64,000 bases of DNA from Embleya hyalina (GCF_003967355.1 NZ_BIFH01000014.1:124001-188000), one strand, 5' to 3'. Positions 17,322 to 26,581 are shown, numbered from the stretch's first letter. Numbers and translations: made by a program. The notes: generated by a model not told the origin, from the sequence alone.

Positions 17322-18356
17322 ATGGGGCTCGATGGGTTCTGGGGTGATGGATTGGTGCGAGACGGATTGAGTCGGGAAAAGGGCGCGGGGGTTGATGCGT
17401 CGGTTGACGAGTTGCTGCCGCCGGCCGGGGGGATTGATCCGCCGCCGGTTCACGCGGTGTTGTTCGATCGGATCCACGGGGGATGGATCGGGCGATGCCT
17501 CGGTGCCCACGAGGCGAGGCGGGGAGCGGGTGCCGGGCTTGCCGAGGATCGCAGTGACGCGGTGGATCGGGCGGTTTTGAGCCTGCGGGTTTTGGAGCTG
17601 TACGGGCCGGGGTTCACGAGTGCCCAGGTCGGTGGATTGTGGTTGCGTACCCTGCCGTTCCTACGGCCCTTCGCGGCGGAGCAAGCCGCGTATCTGCGTT
17701 TGCTTGATGGGGAGTTGCCCCCGACCACGGCGGGTGATGGGAGCGGGTCGGGTGAGGCGATGATGCGGGCCGACCTGTACGGCTGTGTGGCACCCGGGGA
17801 TCCTCGGCGCGCGGCTCGGTTGGCTCGGAAGGACGCGGTGGTCTCGCATGTCGGGGAGGGCATGTACGCCGCCATGTGGTGTGCCGCCCTGGCGGCGGCG
17901 GCCTGCACGGCTCGGGACGCGGCGCAGGCGGTCGGAGTCTCGTTGCGGCACGTTCCGACGGAGTCGGGGGTGTCGCGGGTGGTTCGTGATGTGTTGGTTG
18001 CGTATGCGCGTGGGTGGGCCTGGGATCAGGTGGTGGCCGAGGTACGACGGGGGGCCGGGGGCGATGATCGGCACGCCGCGTTGGGGAGCGCTGGGCTGAT
18101 CGCGGCCGGGTTGTTGTGGGGTGACGCCGACCCCGCTCGGCAGATCGGGCTGACTGTGCGCGATGGGTGGGATGTTCATGCCACCGCGCCGCTGGTGGGC
18201 TCGATCGCGGGCGTGTTGCATGGTGCCGAGGCGGGATGGCCGGCGGAGGCGGCGACTCGGGTCGGGACCGCGCTGCCCGGGGAAGGCGTTTGTCCCTTGG
18301 GGGAGTTGGCACGTCGGACTCTGGCGGTGAGCGGTACGGAGTTGCCCCTGATGTGA
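17322..18356 (+). CDS. ADP-ribosylglycohydrolase-family protein, probably inactive
   Basis: About 344 aa with the all-helical DraG fold: DRIHGGWIGRCLG near residue 50, then RADLYGCVAPGDPRRAARLARKDA and a GEGMYAAMWCAALAAAA helix. Active members bind two Mg2+ through a DDT-type motif after the first helix and a DTD triad near the C-terminus (GWDTDCNG). Here the first reads EDRSDAVD and the second GWDVHATAP, so key metal ligands are missing. It may be a scaffold or dead paralogue. ATG at 17322 with weak GGGAGAG upstream; a later start is possible. It borders the repeat tract. Confidence 0.72.
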   Translation: MGLDGFWGDGLVRDGLSREKGAGVDASVDELLPPAGGIDPPPVHAVLFDRIHGGWIGRCLGAHEARRGAGAGLAEDRSDAVDRAVLSLRVLELYGPGFTSAQVGGLWLRTLPFLRPFAAEQAAYLRLLDGELPPTTAGDGSGSGEAMMRADLYGCVAPGDPRRAARLARKDAVVSHVGEGMYAAMWCAALAAAACTARDAAQAVGVSLRHVPTESGVSRVVRDVLVAYARGWAWDQVVAEVRRGAGGDDRHAALGSAGLIAAGLLWGDADPARQIGLTVRDGWDVHATAPLVGSIAGVLHGAEAGWPAEAATRVGTALPGEGVCPLGELARRTLAVSGTELPLM

Positions 18357-18485
18357 CGGTCGGACCACGGGCGGGGCGGCCCGCCGGCCGCCAGGGCCTG
18401 GCTCCGATGGAACCCGGATGGTGTTGCACCTGTCGTAGCGGCATGTGGTGTGGTCGAGGCACCACAGCACGAAAGGCTCTGTCTG

Positions 18486-19328
18486 ATGTACCCCTCCATC
18501 ACGCCTCCCCGCCGGGTCAAGATCGGTGATGCGGCCGCGTTCGCCGGGACCACCCCACGTGCCATCCGCCACTACCACGAGATCGGCCTGCTGCCGGAGC
18601 CGGAACGAGGCGGAGACGGGCGCCGCCGCTACGGCTACGACGACATGATCCGCCTGCTGTGGATCCGCAGGATGGCGGCGGTCGGCATCGGCCTGGACGA
18701 TATGCGGGCCGCCTTCGACGAAGCCTGGGACATCGAGGAGATCCTGAGCAGGTTGGAGGAAACGTTGGCGGCGCGGGAGGCCGAAATCGAACGTCAGCGT
18801 GCGGCCGTCCAGCGCCTGCAGGCGCTGGACAGCCCGCTGGGATTGCTCTCCGAACTGGTCACGGACCGGCTCGCCCATCTGCCCCCGGGCGCGCTGCGTG
18901 CCTCCGACCTGGACACCCTGTTGGTCACGGAACGGGTCTTCGGCCCACTGGGCGCCGCCATTCAAGCCGGCGTGTTCATCGTGCTGGCGACCCACCCCGA
19001 CCTGAGGGCCGAGGACGACCGTCTCGACGCCGCCGAGGCCGCCCTCGACGACGGCGTCGATGTGCACGATCCGCGCGTCGAAGAACTCGCCGTACAACGA
19101 TGCGCCCAACAAATGGCCCTGGAGCAGGCCGGCGAGGCAGCCGGGCTGGACGCGGACGAGGAGAAGCTCTTCGAGATCTACGACGCCGACCTGGAAGGGA
19201 GGGAGGACACAAGGATGAGCCCCATCGAAGCGATCACGAAAATGCCCTACGACTTCTCCCCCGCCCGGATGCGCTGTATGGAACTCACGGCACGACTCCT
19301 CGCCGACGCCCACTCCGCGGACCACTGA
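18486..19328 (+). CDS. MerR-family transcriptional regulator
   Basis: 280 aa. N-terminal winged helix-turn-helix (VKIGDAAAFAGTTPRAIRHYHEIGLLPEPERGGDGRRRYGYDD, residues about 9-51), then a long dimerisation coiled coil (EEILSRLEETLAAREAEIERQRAAVQRLQAL), and a 150-residue C-terminal domain with no obvious metal-binding cysteines or known drug-binding signature. ATG at 18486 rather than the GTG at 18450. Downstream target not evident; the C-terminal domain probably senses a small molecule. Confidence 0.88.
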   Translation: MYPSITPPRRVKIGDAAAFAGTTPRAIRHYHEIGLLPEPERGGDGRRRYGYDDMIRLLWIRRMAAVGIGLDDMRAAFDEAWDIEEILSRLEETLAAREAEIERQRAAVQRLQALDSPLGLLSELVTDRLAHLPPGALRASDLDTLLVTERVFGPLGAAIQAGVFIVLATHPDLRAEDDRLDAAEAALDDGVDVHDPRVEELAVQRCAQQMALEQAGEAAGLDADEEKLFEIYDADLEGREDTRMSPIEAITKMPYDFSPARMRCMELTARLLADAHSADH

Positions 19329-19916
19329 TCGCCCGTGCCTGGGGCCGACGCGATCCGGCCGCGGGTCGTATCCATCCACATGGGACCGGTCGCATCGGGC
19401 GTACGTGGGGAGTTCGAGCCGGCCGCCCGACACTGGCCGGGCGCGGTGCGGTGGCTGAGTGCGGGTCCGGGGTGGGCGATTCGTGCCGACCGGGGTGGTT
19501 GCGCTGTGGGGGTCGGCCGCAGCCGGTGCCGGGTGCTCGCTGAGATGTCGGCAGGCGGGCGGCTGCCGTTGGGGCCGGCGGTGGGCGAGGCGTGGTGCCT
19601 GATGCGGGTGCCGGGTTGCACGAGCCGGTGCGTGGGGGTTGCCCCCGCCAAGGTTTCTGTGTGCTGGGGTGGTTGGCGCGGCGCACGTTGCCTCCGAGGA
19701 GGAACGGCCGGGCTGCGGGCCGTGGATTGGGCGGGTGTGCTTCCACCGGGAGGTGGCATCGGAGCGCCCGGGTCGATTTTGGTGGTTTGGCCGGGGCCTA
19801 GGTGAGGTGTGGGGTGTCTGGTCGGGCGAGCCTCAGCGTGTGCGTTCGCGTTGCCAAGGACTCTGCGTCGATGGGGAGTTGGCGGGATGTGCCTGGTGGC
19901 GGTGGGGCTTGGCGAG
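19329..19916. other. Gap of about 590 bp with no supported gene
   Basis: Frames on both strands are open (for example + 19335-19805) but the translations are Gly/Arg/Cys-rich on the + strand and Pro/Arg-rich on the minus strand. They show no domain, no plausible Shine-Dalgarno and no codon pattern of a real gene. No hairpin or repeat of note. Confidence 0.5.
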
Positions 19917-20309
19917 CTAGGCGATCCAGGGCGGGGTGATTCGGTTGGAGCGAGAGTTGGGGTCGGAGGTGGGGACGTATGCGTGGGATTGGGCGGGGGA
20001 GGTCGCTATCGCGGAGAAGCCGGATTCCGGGTGTGCGTGGAGTTGGCGAGGGGTGTCGGCCGGGAGGATCAGGGTGTCGCCCGTGGTTGCGGTGAATTGG
20101 TCGTTGTCGATGGTGACGGTGAGGGCGCCGGCGATGATGGTCCAGATTTGTTCGGTGTCGATGGTGTGGAGGGGGCCGGTGGTTGCCGGGGACATGTCGA
20201 CGCGCCACAGGGCTGTGTCGGTGCCGCCCTGGGTGGGGGAGGCGTAGGTGGTCATGACGGCGTTGGGGGTCTTGGTGACGCGGGCTTCGGTGTCGCGGAT
20301 GACAGGCAT
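19917..20309 (-). CDS. Cupin-domain protein
   Basis: 130 aa single-domain cupin. Core strands HTIDTEQIWTIIAGALTVTIDNDQFTATTGDTLILPADTPRQLHAH span residues about 62-108. The first metal-binding motif of classic cupins (HxH) is reduced to one His, and later histidines (LHAHPE) remain. ATG at 20309 preceded by GGAGAT at good spacing; the longer frame to 20399 would run through the operator. Divergent from a MarR gene, so it is a likely target of that regulator. Substrate unknown. Confidence 0.82.
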   Translation of the reverse strand: MPVIRDTEARVTKTPNAVMTTYASPTQGGTDTALWRVDMSPATTGPLHTIDTEQIWTIIAGALTVTIDNDQFTATTGDTLILPADTPRQLHAHPESGFSAIATSPAQSHAYVPTSDPNSRSNRITPPWIA

Positions 20310-20339
20310 GTGGTGATCTCCTAGACTCGTGGCAATTCG

Positions 20340-20393
20340 ACAACGTTGTTGTCTTTGCTTGCGAGTCAGATAGTGAACCAGGTTGTCTATCTG
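20340..20393. promoter_or_regulatory. Divergent operator region between cupin and MarR genes
   Basis: Two inverted repeats lie in the 113-bp divergent region: ACAACGTTGT (20340-20349, perfect 10-bp palindrome) and CAGATAG-N13-CTATCTG (arms 20367-20373 and 20387-20393). Both share the TTGT(C) element. The layout is typical of a MarR repressor controlling itself and the divergent gene. Confidence 0.6.
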
Positions 20394-20422
20394 TGTCAAG
20401 AGAGTCGTCAGGAGACGTGTTC

Positions 20423-20932
20423 ATGGCTGCTTCGGGAGCGGGCGGAGCCGATGCGGACGGAGCGGCTGCGGAGCCGCCCGGCTTCGAGTTGCCCTTGCGG
20501 CTGTTGATGGCCTTTCGGGTGTTGATCGACGAGGTGCATGCGGAGTTGGCTCGTCAGGGGCATCCGGACATGCGGCCCATGCATGGCTTCGTGTTTCAGG
20601 CGATCGGTCCGCACGGGACCACGGCGGCGGATCTCGGGCGGCTGTTGGGGGTTTCGAAGCAGGCGGCGGGCAAGACGATCGATGGGCTGGAGCAGTTGGG
20701 CTATGTCGAGCGGCACACGGATCCGAATGACGCGCGGCGCAAGCTGGTTGGGCTCACCGCGCATGGGGTCGACTCGTTGGTGAAGTCGGCCGCGATCTTC
20801 GAGGACGTCAGGGCCAAGTGGGCGGACCGACTCGGCGCGGATCGGTTGCGTGCGCTGGAGGAGGACCTTCGGGTGATGACGCCCGGGGACACGATCCACC
20901 TCGACATGCCGGCCTGGTTCGGCGGCGGCTGA
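20423..20932 (+). CDS. MarR-family transcriptional regulator
   Basis: 169 aa winged-helix repressor. The recognition region reads TTAADLGRLLGVSKQAAGKTIDGLEQLGYVERHTDPNDARRKLVGLT (residues about 67-113), including the D-x-R wing motif DPNDARRK. The ATG at 20423 follows AGGAG at suitable distance; the GTG at 20393 overlaps the operator. By position it should repress itself and the divergent cupin gene and respond to a small phenolic or oxidant ligand (inference). Confidence 0.87.
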   Translation: MAASGAGGADADGAAAEPPGFELPLRLLMAFRVLIDEVHAELARQGHPDMRPMHGFVFQAIGPHGTTAADLGRLLGVSKQAAGKTIDGLEQLGYVERHTDPNDARRKLVGLTAHGVDSLVKSAAIFEDVRAKWADRLGADRLRALEEDLRVMTPGDTIHLDMPAWFGGG

Positions 20933-21452
20933 GCGGCTGAGCCGACGGCGGCCGAACGGCCTCGGGCCCGCGCCCGCGCCCGCGCTTGGCATCCGCGCTT
21001 CCGCGCCCGAGTTCCCGCTCGCGGGCCCCACCCGGGCACACGCCCTCGCCCCGCCCTCGTCCTCGCCCTCGCTTGCCCCGGGACCTCGGCCCCCGCGTCC
21101 GTGTTCCCGTCCCGGGCCCGCGCGTCCGTGGCCCCCGGGCTCTTCGACCCGCGCCTCCGCCGAAACTCCGCCCTTGCCTCGTGTCCAGCTCCGGAAGCTC
21201 CGCCCTCGCCTCGTGTCTGCTCCGGGGCGTCCGCCCCTGTGCCCGTGTTCTCGCGCCCGTGGCCCCGTCGGCTGCCCCGCGCCTGCTGCGGCATCTCTGC
21301 CTCGGCCCGCGCCTGCCCCGGGAATTCCGACCCTGTGCCCAGGATCCCGCCCCGACGCCGTGCGTCCGTGTTCCTCGTGCGCCCCCGCGCTGTCTGTCCC
21401 GGGGCGCCCCTGTGGCCACGGAGGAGGGTGGGTTCCGGCTTGGCCTGGCTTC
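20933..21452. repeat. C-rich low-complexity tract with about 32-bp degenerate repeats
   Basis: From about 20950 to 21430 the + strand is extremely C-rich and built of recurring short phrases: CTCCGCCCT(T/C)GCCTCGTGTC occurs twice 32 bp apart near 21165-21225, and GCGTCCGTGTTCC recurs near 21095 and 21360. All three + frames are open but give Pro/Arg/Ser-rich nonsense. No gene is supported. It directly precedes a frameshifted kinase gene. Confidence 0.6.
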
Positions 21453-21957
21453 ATGACGCGGCAGGTGAGCACGGTGGTGCTGATGTGTGGTCTTCCGGGG
21501 GCGGGCAAGAGCACTTACGCGATGGAACCGGTGCGACGCGCGGTTACGTTCGGCTCTCGATCGACGAGGTGGTCTGGCGACGACTCGGGCAGCGTGACGC
21601 CGGCCTGGTCCTGGAGGCGGAGGCCTTCGATCGGCCCAAGGAAGAGGTCCGCCGCGAGCAGCGGCGGGAGTTGGTCGAGCTGATATCGCGGCGGGGCGGG
21701 ACGTGGTCGTGGACTACAGCTTCTGGAGTTACAAGGCGCTGGTCGAAAGTCACGGCTGTCGCTGGGAATTGCTCCATCTCAAGGCCGATCGGACGGTGCT
21801 GGAGCGTCGCCTCGCGGTACGGAACGGCGAGGAGGGCGCCAACTCCGTCACCGTGGACGCGAAGCTGTTCAACCGCTACCCGACCAACTTCGAGGAACCG
21901 AATGGAGAGGGTGGGCAGGTCGTCACACAATCCCCGGCTCGAGGACCTGGGACCTGA
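21453..21957 (+). pseudogene. P-loop kinase (zeta-toxin/AAA-type), frameshifted
   Basis: Three consecutive frames carry one protein. Frame 1 from ATG 21453: VLMCGLPGAGKSTYAME with a Walker A motif. Frame 2 from about 21537: GYVRLSIDEVVWRRLGQRDAG...EVRREQRRELVELI. Frame 3 from about 21700: VVVDYSFWSYKALVESHGCRWELLHLKADRTVLERRLAVRN, ending EEPNGEGGQVV. This is the order in small AAA kinases of about 170 aa. Each shift equals loss of one base (or gain of two), at about 21517-21537 and 21685-21703. A short deletion after DYSFWS is also likely. Either a pseudogene or two sequencing errors. Confidence 0.8.
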
Positions 21958-22308
21958 TGAAGCCCCCCGAACGATCGGACGGATGTCACCGGACACCCAA
22001 CCGGCCTGTGCGATCGGAGCACGTGTGCCGATCGCGGAGCCGCCGTTCCGGCCGAGTACGCGGCCGCCCCGCCAGTGGCCGGGCACGGCCCGATCGTCGG
22101 CCTCCGACGGATCCCGGGACGAGGCCGAGGCCGTCCGCGTATCGCGTGCGGGCCCCTCGGCGGGCCTGGGCCTTGGCCTGGGCTCGGGGCGGCGCGGGGT
22201 GGGTTACTCCCCCGGGATTAGTGGTTGTTCCTTGACGTCGGGTGGAGTAACGCGGAGATCGGTCCTCGGCCGGACGAGTGGTGTGCGCTTGGGCGGAAGC
22301 CTTGGGGC
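21958..22308. other. Gap of about 350 bp, no supported gene
   Basis: Between the kinase pseudogene and the MMPL gene. Open frames on both strands have no domain signature. The last 90 bp presumably hold the promoter of the exporter/two-component operon, but no clear -35/-10 pair stands out. Confidence 0.5.
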
Positions 22309-24474
22309 ATGGAGATTCTGTCGCAGGGAGAGAGCGGTCCCGGGCCCGCTCCGGTCGCGCCCGCCCCGGCCGCGCCCGTACGGCCGGGGCCACGGCGGCG
22401 TGGGCGGTTGTGGGGGTTGCCGTGGCTCGTGCTGGGTGGGTGGGTACTGGTGGTGCTGGTGGCGGGGATGTTCGCCGCCAAGCTCGGTGACGTGCAGCGC
22501 AACGAGGCCGTGGACTACCTGCCCGCCAACGCCGAGTCCACCCAAGTGGCCCGGATCCAGGGCGGGTTGCCGGGCGGCGATGCCATGGACGTACAGCTCG
22601 TCTATCGCCGCGACGGCGGATTGACGCCCGCCGACCGGGAGGCGGCCGCCGCGGGGGTGGCCGACGTGGTGGCTCGGCATCCGCTCGTGGGTGGTTCGGC
22701 GCCGGCCGCGCAGGAGTCGGTCGATCACACCACGCTGCGCTACGCGTTGTCCGTCGACCGCCGGGGTGCCGAACCGGACGACATCGTGCCGGACATCCGT
22801 ACGCTCGTGGAGCGCCATCCCGACGGGCTGAGCGTGCGCGTCGGGGGGCCCGGGGGCATCACGGCGGACATGCAGGAGGTGTTCTCGTCCATCGACGGCA
22901 CGCTGATGCTCGCGAGCGTGCTCGTGGTGGCCGTGTTGCTCATGCTGACCTACCGCAGCCCCTACCTCTGGATCGTCCCGCTCGTCTGCGCCGGAGTCGC
23001 GGTGGCCGTCGCGACCGCGACGGTGTACGGGTTGGTGCGGGCGTTCGGGATCACCGTCACCGGGCAGAGTTCCGGCGTGTTGACGGTGCTCGTGTTCGGG
23101 GCGGGCACCGACTACGCGCTGCTCCTGGTGGCCCGCTACCGCGAGGAACTACGGCTGCACGAACGCCCGTTGGAGGCCATGCTCGCCGCGCTGCGCGGCT
23201 GTGGGCCCGCCGTGCTGGCCTCGTCGGGGACGGTCGTGGTCGGGCTGCTCTGCCTCACCGCCGCCGATCTGAACAGCAGTCGGGGCATGGGGCCGGTCGG
23301 GGCGGTGGGCGTGGTGTGTGCGCTCGCGGTGATGACGACACTGCTGCCGGCGATCCTCGTGTTGCTGGGGCGGCGGGTGTTCTGGCCGTTCGTCCCGGTG
23401 TTCGGGACTACGCCGAAGCTGGGGCGCGGGGCCTACGCGCGGATCGGAACGGCGGTGTCCCGGCGGCCGGTCGCCGTGCTGGTCGCGGGAGTCGTGCTGC
23501 TCGGGGCCGGGGCGTCGACCGCGTTCGCGCTGCCGGGCGCGCTGCGGCAGAGCGACGGCTTCACCGAGAAGCCCGAGTCGATCGTGGCCCAGGAGACGTT
23601 GAGCGCGGCCTTCCCGGAGCAGTCCGGTGCGCCGATCGCGGTGTTGGCGCGGAGTGCGCGGGCCGGGGACGTGCTGGCGGCCGTGGGCTCGACCGAGGGG
23701 GTCGAGCATGCGCGGCAGGGGCGGACGGCCGGCGGGTGGACGGAGATCCTGGCCTTCGCGAAGGATCGACCCGAGTCGGCCGGGGAACATGCCACGATCG
23801 AACGCCTGCGTGCCGTGCCGGACGCCCGGGTCGGCGGCCCCACCGCGCAGCAGATGGACACCGCGCACACCACGGCCAGGGACCGCCGCGTCGTCGTGCC
23901 GCTCGTGTTGCTCGCGGTGCTGCTGGTGCTGATCGTGCTGTTGCGCAGCCTGGTGGCGCCGCTGATCCTGGTCGCCGCGGTCGGGCTGGTCTGGGCGGCG
24001 TCGCTCGGACTGGGCGGGCTGGTCTTCGAGCACGGCTTCGGGTACGCGGGCGTGGACGCGCAGACGCCGCTGCTGACCTTCGTGTTCCTGGTCGCGCTCG
24101 GCGTGGACTACGGGATCTTCCTGATGCACCGGGTGCGGGAGATGGCGCTGCGCGGGGATTCGGTGCGGATCGCCGCGCCGGCCGCGCTGGAGACCACGGG
24201 CGGAGTGATCGCCTCCGCCGGGTTCGTGCTCGCGGCGACCTTCTCGGTCCTCGCGCTGCTGCCGCTGGTCTCCCTCGTGGAACTCGGATTCGTGGTCGCG
24301 GTCGGGGTGTTGATCGATACGTTCCTGGTCCGGACGTTCCTGGTCACCGCGGCGAGCGTGGCGCTGGATCGGTGGATCTGGTGGCCCGGCCCGCTGTCCC
24401 GACGGCCCGCCCGGGACACGACGGGGACCCGGCCGGCGCAACCGCCCGTGTCGTCCCGGAAGATGGCGGTGTGA
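22309..24474 (+). CDS. MMPL-family (RND-type) exporter
   Basis: 721-aa inner-membrane transporter. One N-terminal helix (LPWLVLGGWVLVVLVAGMFAA), a large external loop, five helices including the FGAGTDYALLLVARYREE motif (first proton-relay region), a second external loop and five more helices with VALGVDYGIFLMHRVRE. The two internally repeated halves are complete. Substrate unknown; MMPL proteins move lipids or drugs. ATG at 22309. It overlaps the histidine kinase start by four bases (GTGA), so it is co-translated with a two-component system that probably controls it. Confidence 0.92.
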   Translation: MEILSQGESGPGPAPVAPAPAAPVRPGPRRRGRLWGLPWLVLGGWVLVVLVAGMFAAKLGDVQRNEAVDYLPANAESTQVARIQGGLPGGDAMDVQLVYRRDGGLTPADREAAAAGVADVVARHPLVGGSAPAAQESVDHTTLRYALSVDRRGAEPDDIVPDIRTLVERHPDGLSVRVGGPGGITADMQEVFSSIDGTLMLASVLVVAVLLMLTYRSPYLWIVPLVCAGVAVAVATATVYGLVRAFGITVTGQSSGVLTVLVFGAGTDYALLLVARYREELRLHERPLEAMLAALRGCGPAVLASSGTVVVGLLCLTAADLNSSRGMGPVGAVGVVCALAVMTTLLPAILVLLGRRVFWPFVPVFGTTPKLGRGAYARIGTAVSRRPVAVLVAGVVLLGAGASTAFALPGALRQSDGFTEKPESIVAQETLSAAFPEQSGAPIAVLARSARAGDVLAAVGSTEGVEHARQGRTAGGWTEILAFAKDRPESAGEHATIERLRAVPDARVGGPTAQQMDTAHTTARDRRVVVPLVLLAVLLVLIVLLRSLVAPLILVAAVGLVWAASLGLGGLVFEHGFGYAGVDAQTPLLTFVFLVALGVDYGIFLMHRVREMALRGDSVRIAAPAALETTGGVIASAGFVLAATFSVLALLPLVSLVELGFVVAVGVLIDTFLVRTFLVTAASVALDRWIWWPGPLSRRPARDTTGTRPAQPPVSSRKMAV

Positions 24475-25646
24475 CGACACGAACGAGGTGGGGTGGGGCG
24501 TCCGTCGCGGACGCCCTGCTCGCCGTCCTGTTGGCGGCGGGGGCGGTCGGCGCGGCGCGGGTGTGGTCGGCGCAGCGGGCGTTGGACCCGGTCGGCGTGG
24601 CGCTGTTGGTCGGTGCCACGATTCCGCTCGCCTGGCGTCGGGTCCGGCCGGGGACGGTGCTGGTGCTGACGTTCGCGCTCACCGTGCCGTACCACGACCG
24701 GGAATACCTGCACGAGAGCGCCGCGGTGCCGGCGTTGGTGGCGTTGGGGACATACGCGGCGTACGTGCGGCGCGGGGTGGCCGTCGCGGTCGGTGTGGCG
24801 GCGCTGACCGTGGCCGGCGTGGCGATGTCCCTGGGCGGTACCGACGGGCCGAACTGGCGTGATCGTTGCGGGATGGCGGGCTGGGTGGTGGCGGCGGTGG
24901 TCGCGGGCCAGGCGTGGCGCAGCCATCACGACTACGTGAGCGCGATCATCGATCGGGCCGAGCGTGCCGAACGCACCAGGGACGAGGTGGCCCGACGGCG
25001 GGTCGCCGAGGAACGCCTGCGGATCGCGCGGGACCTGCACGATCTGCTGGCGCACAGCATCACGCTGATCGGCGTCCAGGCGGGGGTGGCCGCGCACCTC
25101 GCCGCGCAGGAGCCGCCGGCCGACCGTACGGTCATGGTGGGCGCGTTGGACACGATCGCGCAGACCTGCCGGGACGCCCGCCACGAACTACGGGCCACGC
25201 TCGCGGTGTTGCGGGACGCCGAGGAGGTCGCGTCGTACGAGGCGGTGCCGGGCCTGGCCGGTCTGGACGGCCTGGTCCCGCTGGCGGGCGCGGCCCGCTC
25301 CGCCGGTATCGACGTCACTCTGACCGGACACGAAGGCCCGACGCCCGCGCCCGAGGTGGGCGTCGCCGTGTACCGGATCGTGCAGGAGGCCCTGACGAAC
25401 GTGGTCAAGCACTCGCAGGCGCACACGGTCCGGGTGGAACTGATCGCGGACGACGCCGAGTTGCGGGTGAGCGTGGTCGACGACGGGCACGCGAACACGG
25501 TCGGGGAGGGCGCCGGCTTCGGCATTCTCGGCATGACCGAACGGGCCCGCAGCGTGGGCGGCACGTTGGTCGCGGGCCCCGCTCCCGAAGGCGGGTTCGC
25601 GGTCTCGGCGGTGTTGCCGATGGCGCGGTCGGAAGGCGCGGAGTGA
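24471..25646 (+). CDS. NarL-type sensor histidine kinase
   Basis: 391-aa membrane sensor. Four or more short hydrophobic helices in residues 10-150 form the sensor, followed by a linker coiled coil and the HisKA_3 domain with phospho-accepting His190 in RIARDLHDLLAHS. The HATPase_c N-box reads RIVQEALTNVVKHSQAH and the G-box GFGILGMTERARSVGG. GTG start overlaps the MMPL stop. Paired with the response regulator 136 bp downstream. No extracytoplasmic domain of size, so it likely senses a membrane-borne stress. Confidence 0.92.
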   Translation: MTTRTRWGGASVADALLAVLLAAGAVGAARVWSAQRALDPVGVALLVGATIPLAWRRVRPGTVLVLTFALTVPYHDREYLHESAAVPALVALGTYAAYVRRGVAVAVGVAALTVAGVAMSLGGTDGPNWRDRCGMAGWVVAAVVAGQAWRSHHDYVSAIIDRAERAERTRDEVARRRVAEERLRIARDLHDLLAHSITLIGVQAGVAAHLAAQEPPADRTVMVGALDTIAQTCRDARHELRATLAVLRDAEEVASYEAVPGLAGLDGLVPLAGAARSAGIDVTLTGHEGPTPAPEVGVAVYRIVQEALTNVVKHSQAHTVRVELIADDAELRVSVVDDGHANTVGEGAGFGILGMTERARSVGGTLVAGPAPEGGFAVSAVLPMARSEGAE

Positions 25647-25782
25647 ACACGCGGGGTGAAGGTGCGGAGTGAAGGCGCGGGGTGGAGGCGACGCCGTCGG
25701 GTCGACCACCCGACCGCGCCGGTCGTAGCGGCCGTGCCGACCGTCCCGACCGTCGGGTTTCGGATGAGCGGGGGAGTGTGTG

Positions 25783-26478
25783 ATGGGCGATACCTTGCGG
25801 GTGTTGCTGGCCGACGATCAGCACCTGGTGCGGTCGGCGTTCGCGATGTTGGTGGCCTCGGCGGCCGACATGGAGGTGGTCGGTGAGGCCGCCGACGGGC
25901 GGGCCGCGCTCGAACTCGCCCGGGAGTGCCGGCCGGACGTCGTGGTGATGGACATCCGGATGCCGATCCTGGACGGCATCGAGGCGACGCGGCTGATCGC
26001 GGCGGATCCCGGGTTGTCCCGGGTCCGGGTGCTGGTGTTGACGACCTACGAGGACGACGAGAACGTGCTGGCCGCGTTGCGGGCGGGGGCCGGCGGGTTC
26101 CTGGTCAAGGACACGCGCCCGGCCGAACTCCTCGCCGCCATTCGCACGATCGGGGCCGGCGAGGCGCTGCTGTCGCCCGGGCCGACCGCACGGCTGATCT
26201 CGCGCGTGTTGCGGATGCCGGCGGCGGCGGCCACGGGTACGCCGGGCTCGACTCGGGTGGCCGACCTGTCGGCGCGCGAACGCGAGGTGTTGACGCTGGT
26301 CGGACGGGGCCTGACGAACGCGGAGATCGGCACGCTGCTCGGGCTCAGCCCGCTGACCGCCAAGACGCACGTGAGCCGCATCATGGCCCGGCTCGGCGCC
26401 CGGGATCGGCCGCAACTGGTGGTCATCGCCTACGAGTCGGGCTTGATCGTGCCCGGGGACGACCTGTCGCCGACGTAG
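25783..26478 (+). CDS. NarL/LuxR-family response regulator
   Basis: 231 aa. Receiver domain with DD at residues 11-12, phosphorylation site Asp57 (VVVMDIRMP), Thr and Lys in VLVLTTYEDD and FLVKDTRP. The C-terminal LuxR helix-turn-helix (LSAREREVLTLVGRGLTNAEIGTLLGLS...KTHVSRIMARLGARDR, about 165-215) binds DNA. ATG 25783 or GTG 25780. Cognate to the preceding kinase; likely target is the MMPL operon itself. Confidence 0.92.
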   Translation: MGDTLRVLLADDQHLVRSAFAMLVASAADMEVVGEAADGRAALELARECRPDVVVMDIRMPILDGIEATRLIAADPGLSRVRVLVLTTYEDDENVLAALRAGAGGFLVKDTRPAELLAAIRTIGAGEALLSPGPTARLISRVLRMPAAAATGTPGSTRVADLSAREREVLTLVGRGLTNAEIGTLLGLSPLTAKTHVSRIMARLGARDRPQLVVIAYESGLIVPGDDLSPT

Positions 26479-26581
26479 CGTTCGGCCACGGTGTAGCGCG
26501 ACCGCGACCGCGACCCACGACCCACGGCCGCGCCCTCCACCCCGACCGTGCCGGGACGGACGACCCGGGTCGCGCGCCCGC

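Noticed and set aside
19380-19440. tRNA-like T-loop (GGCTCGAACTCC) on the minus strand
   Set aside because: The flanking bases do not pair into a T stem and no cloverleaf can be drawn.
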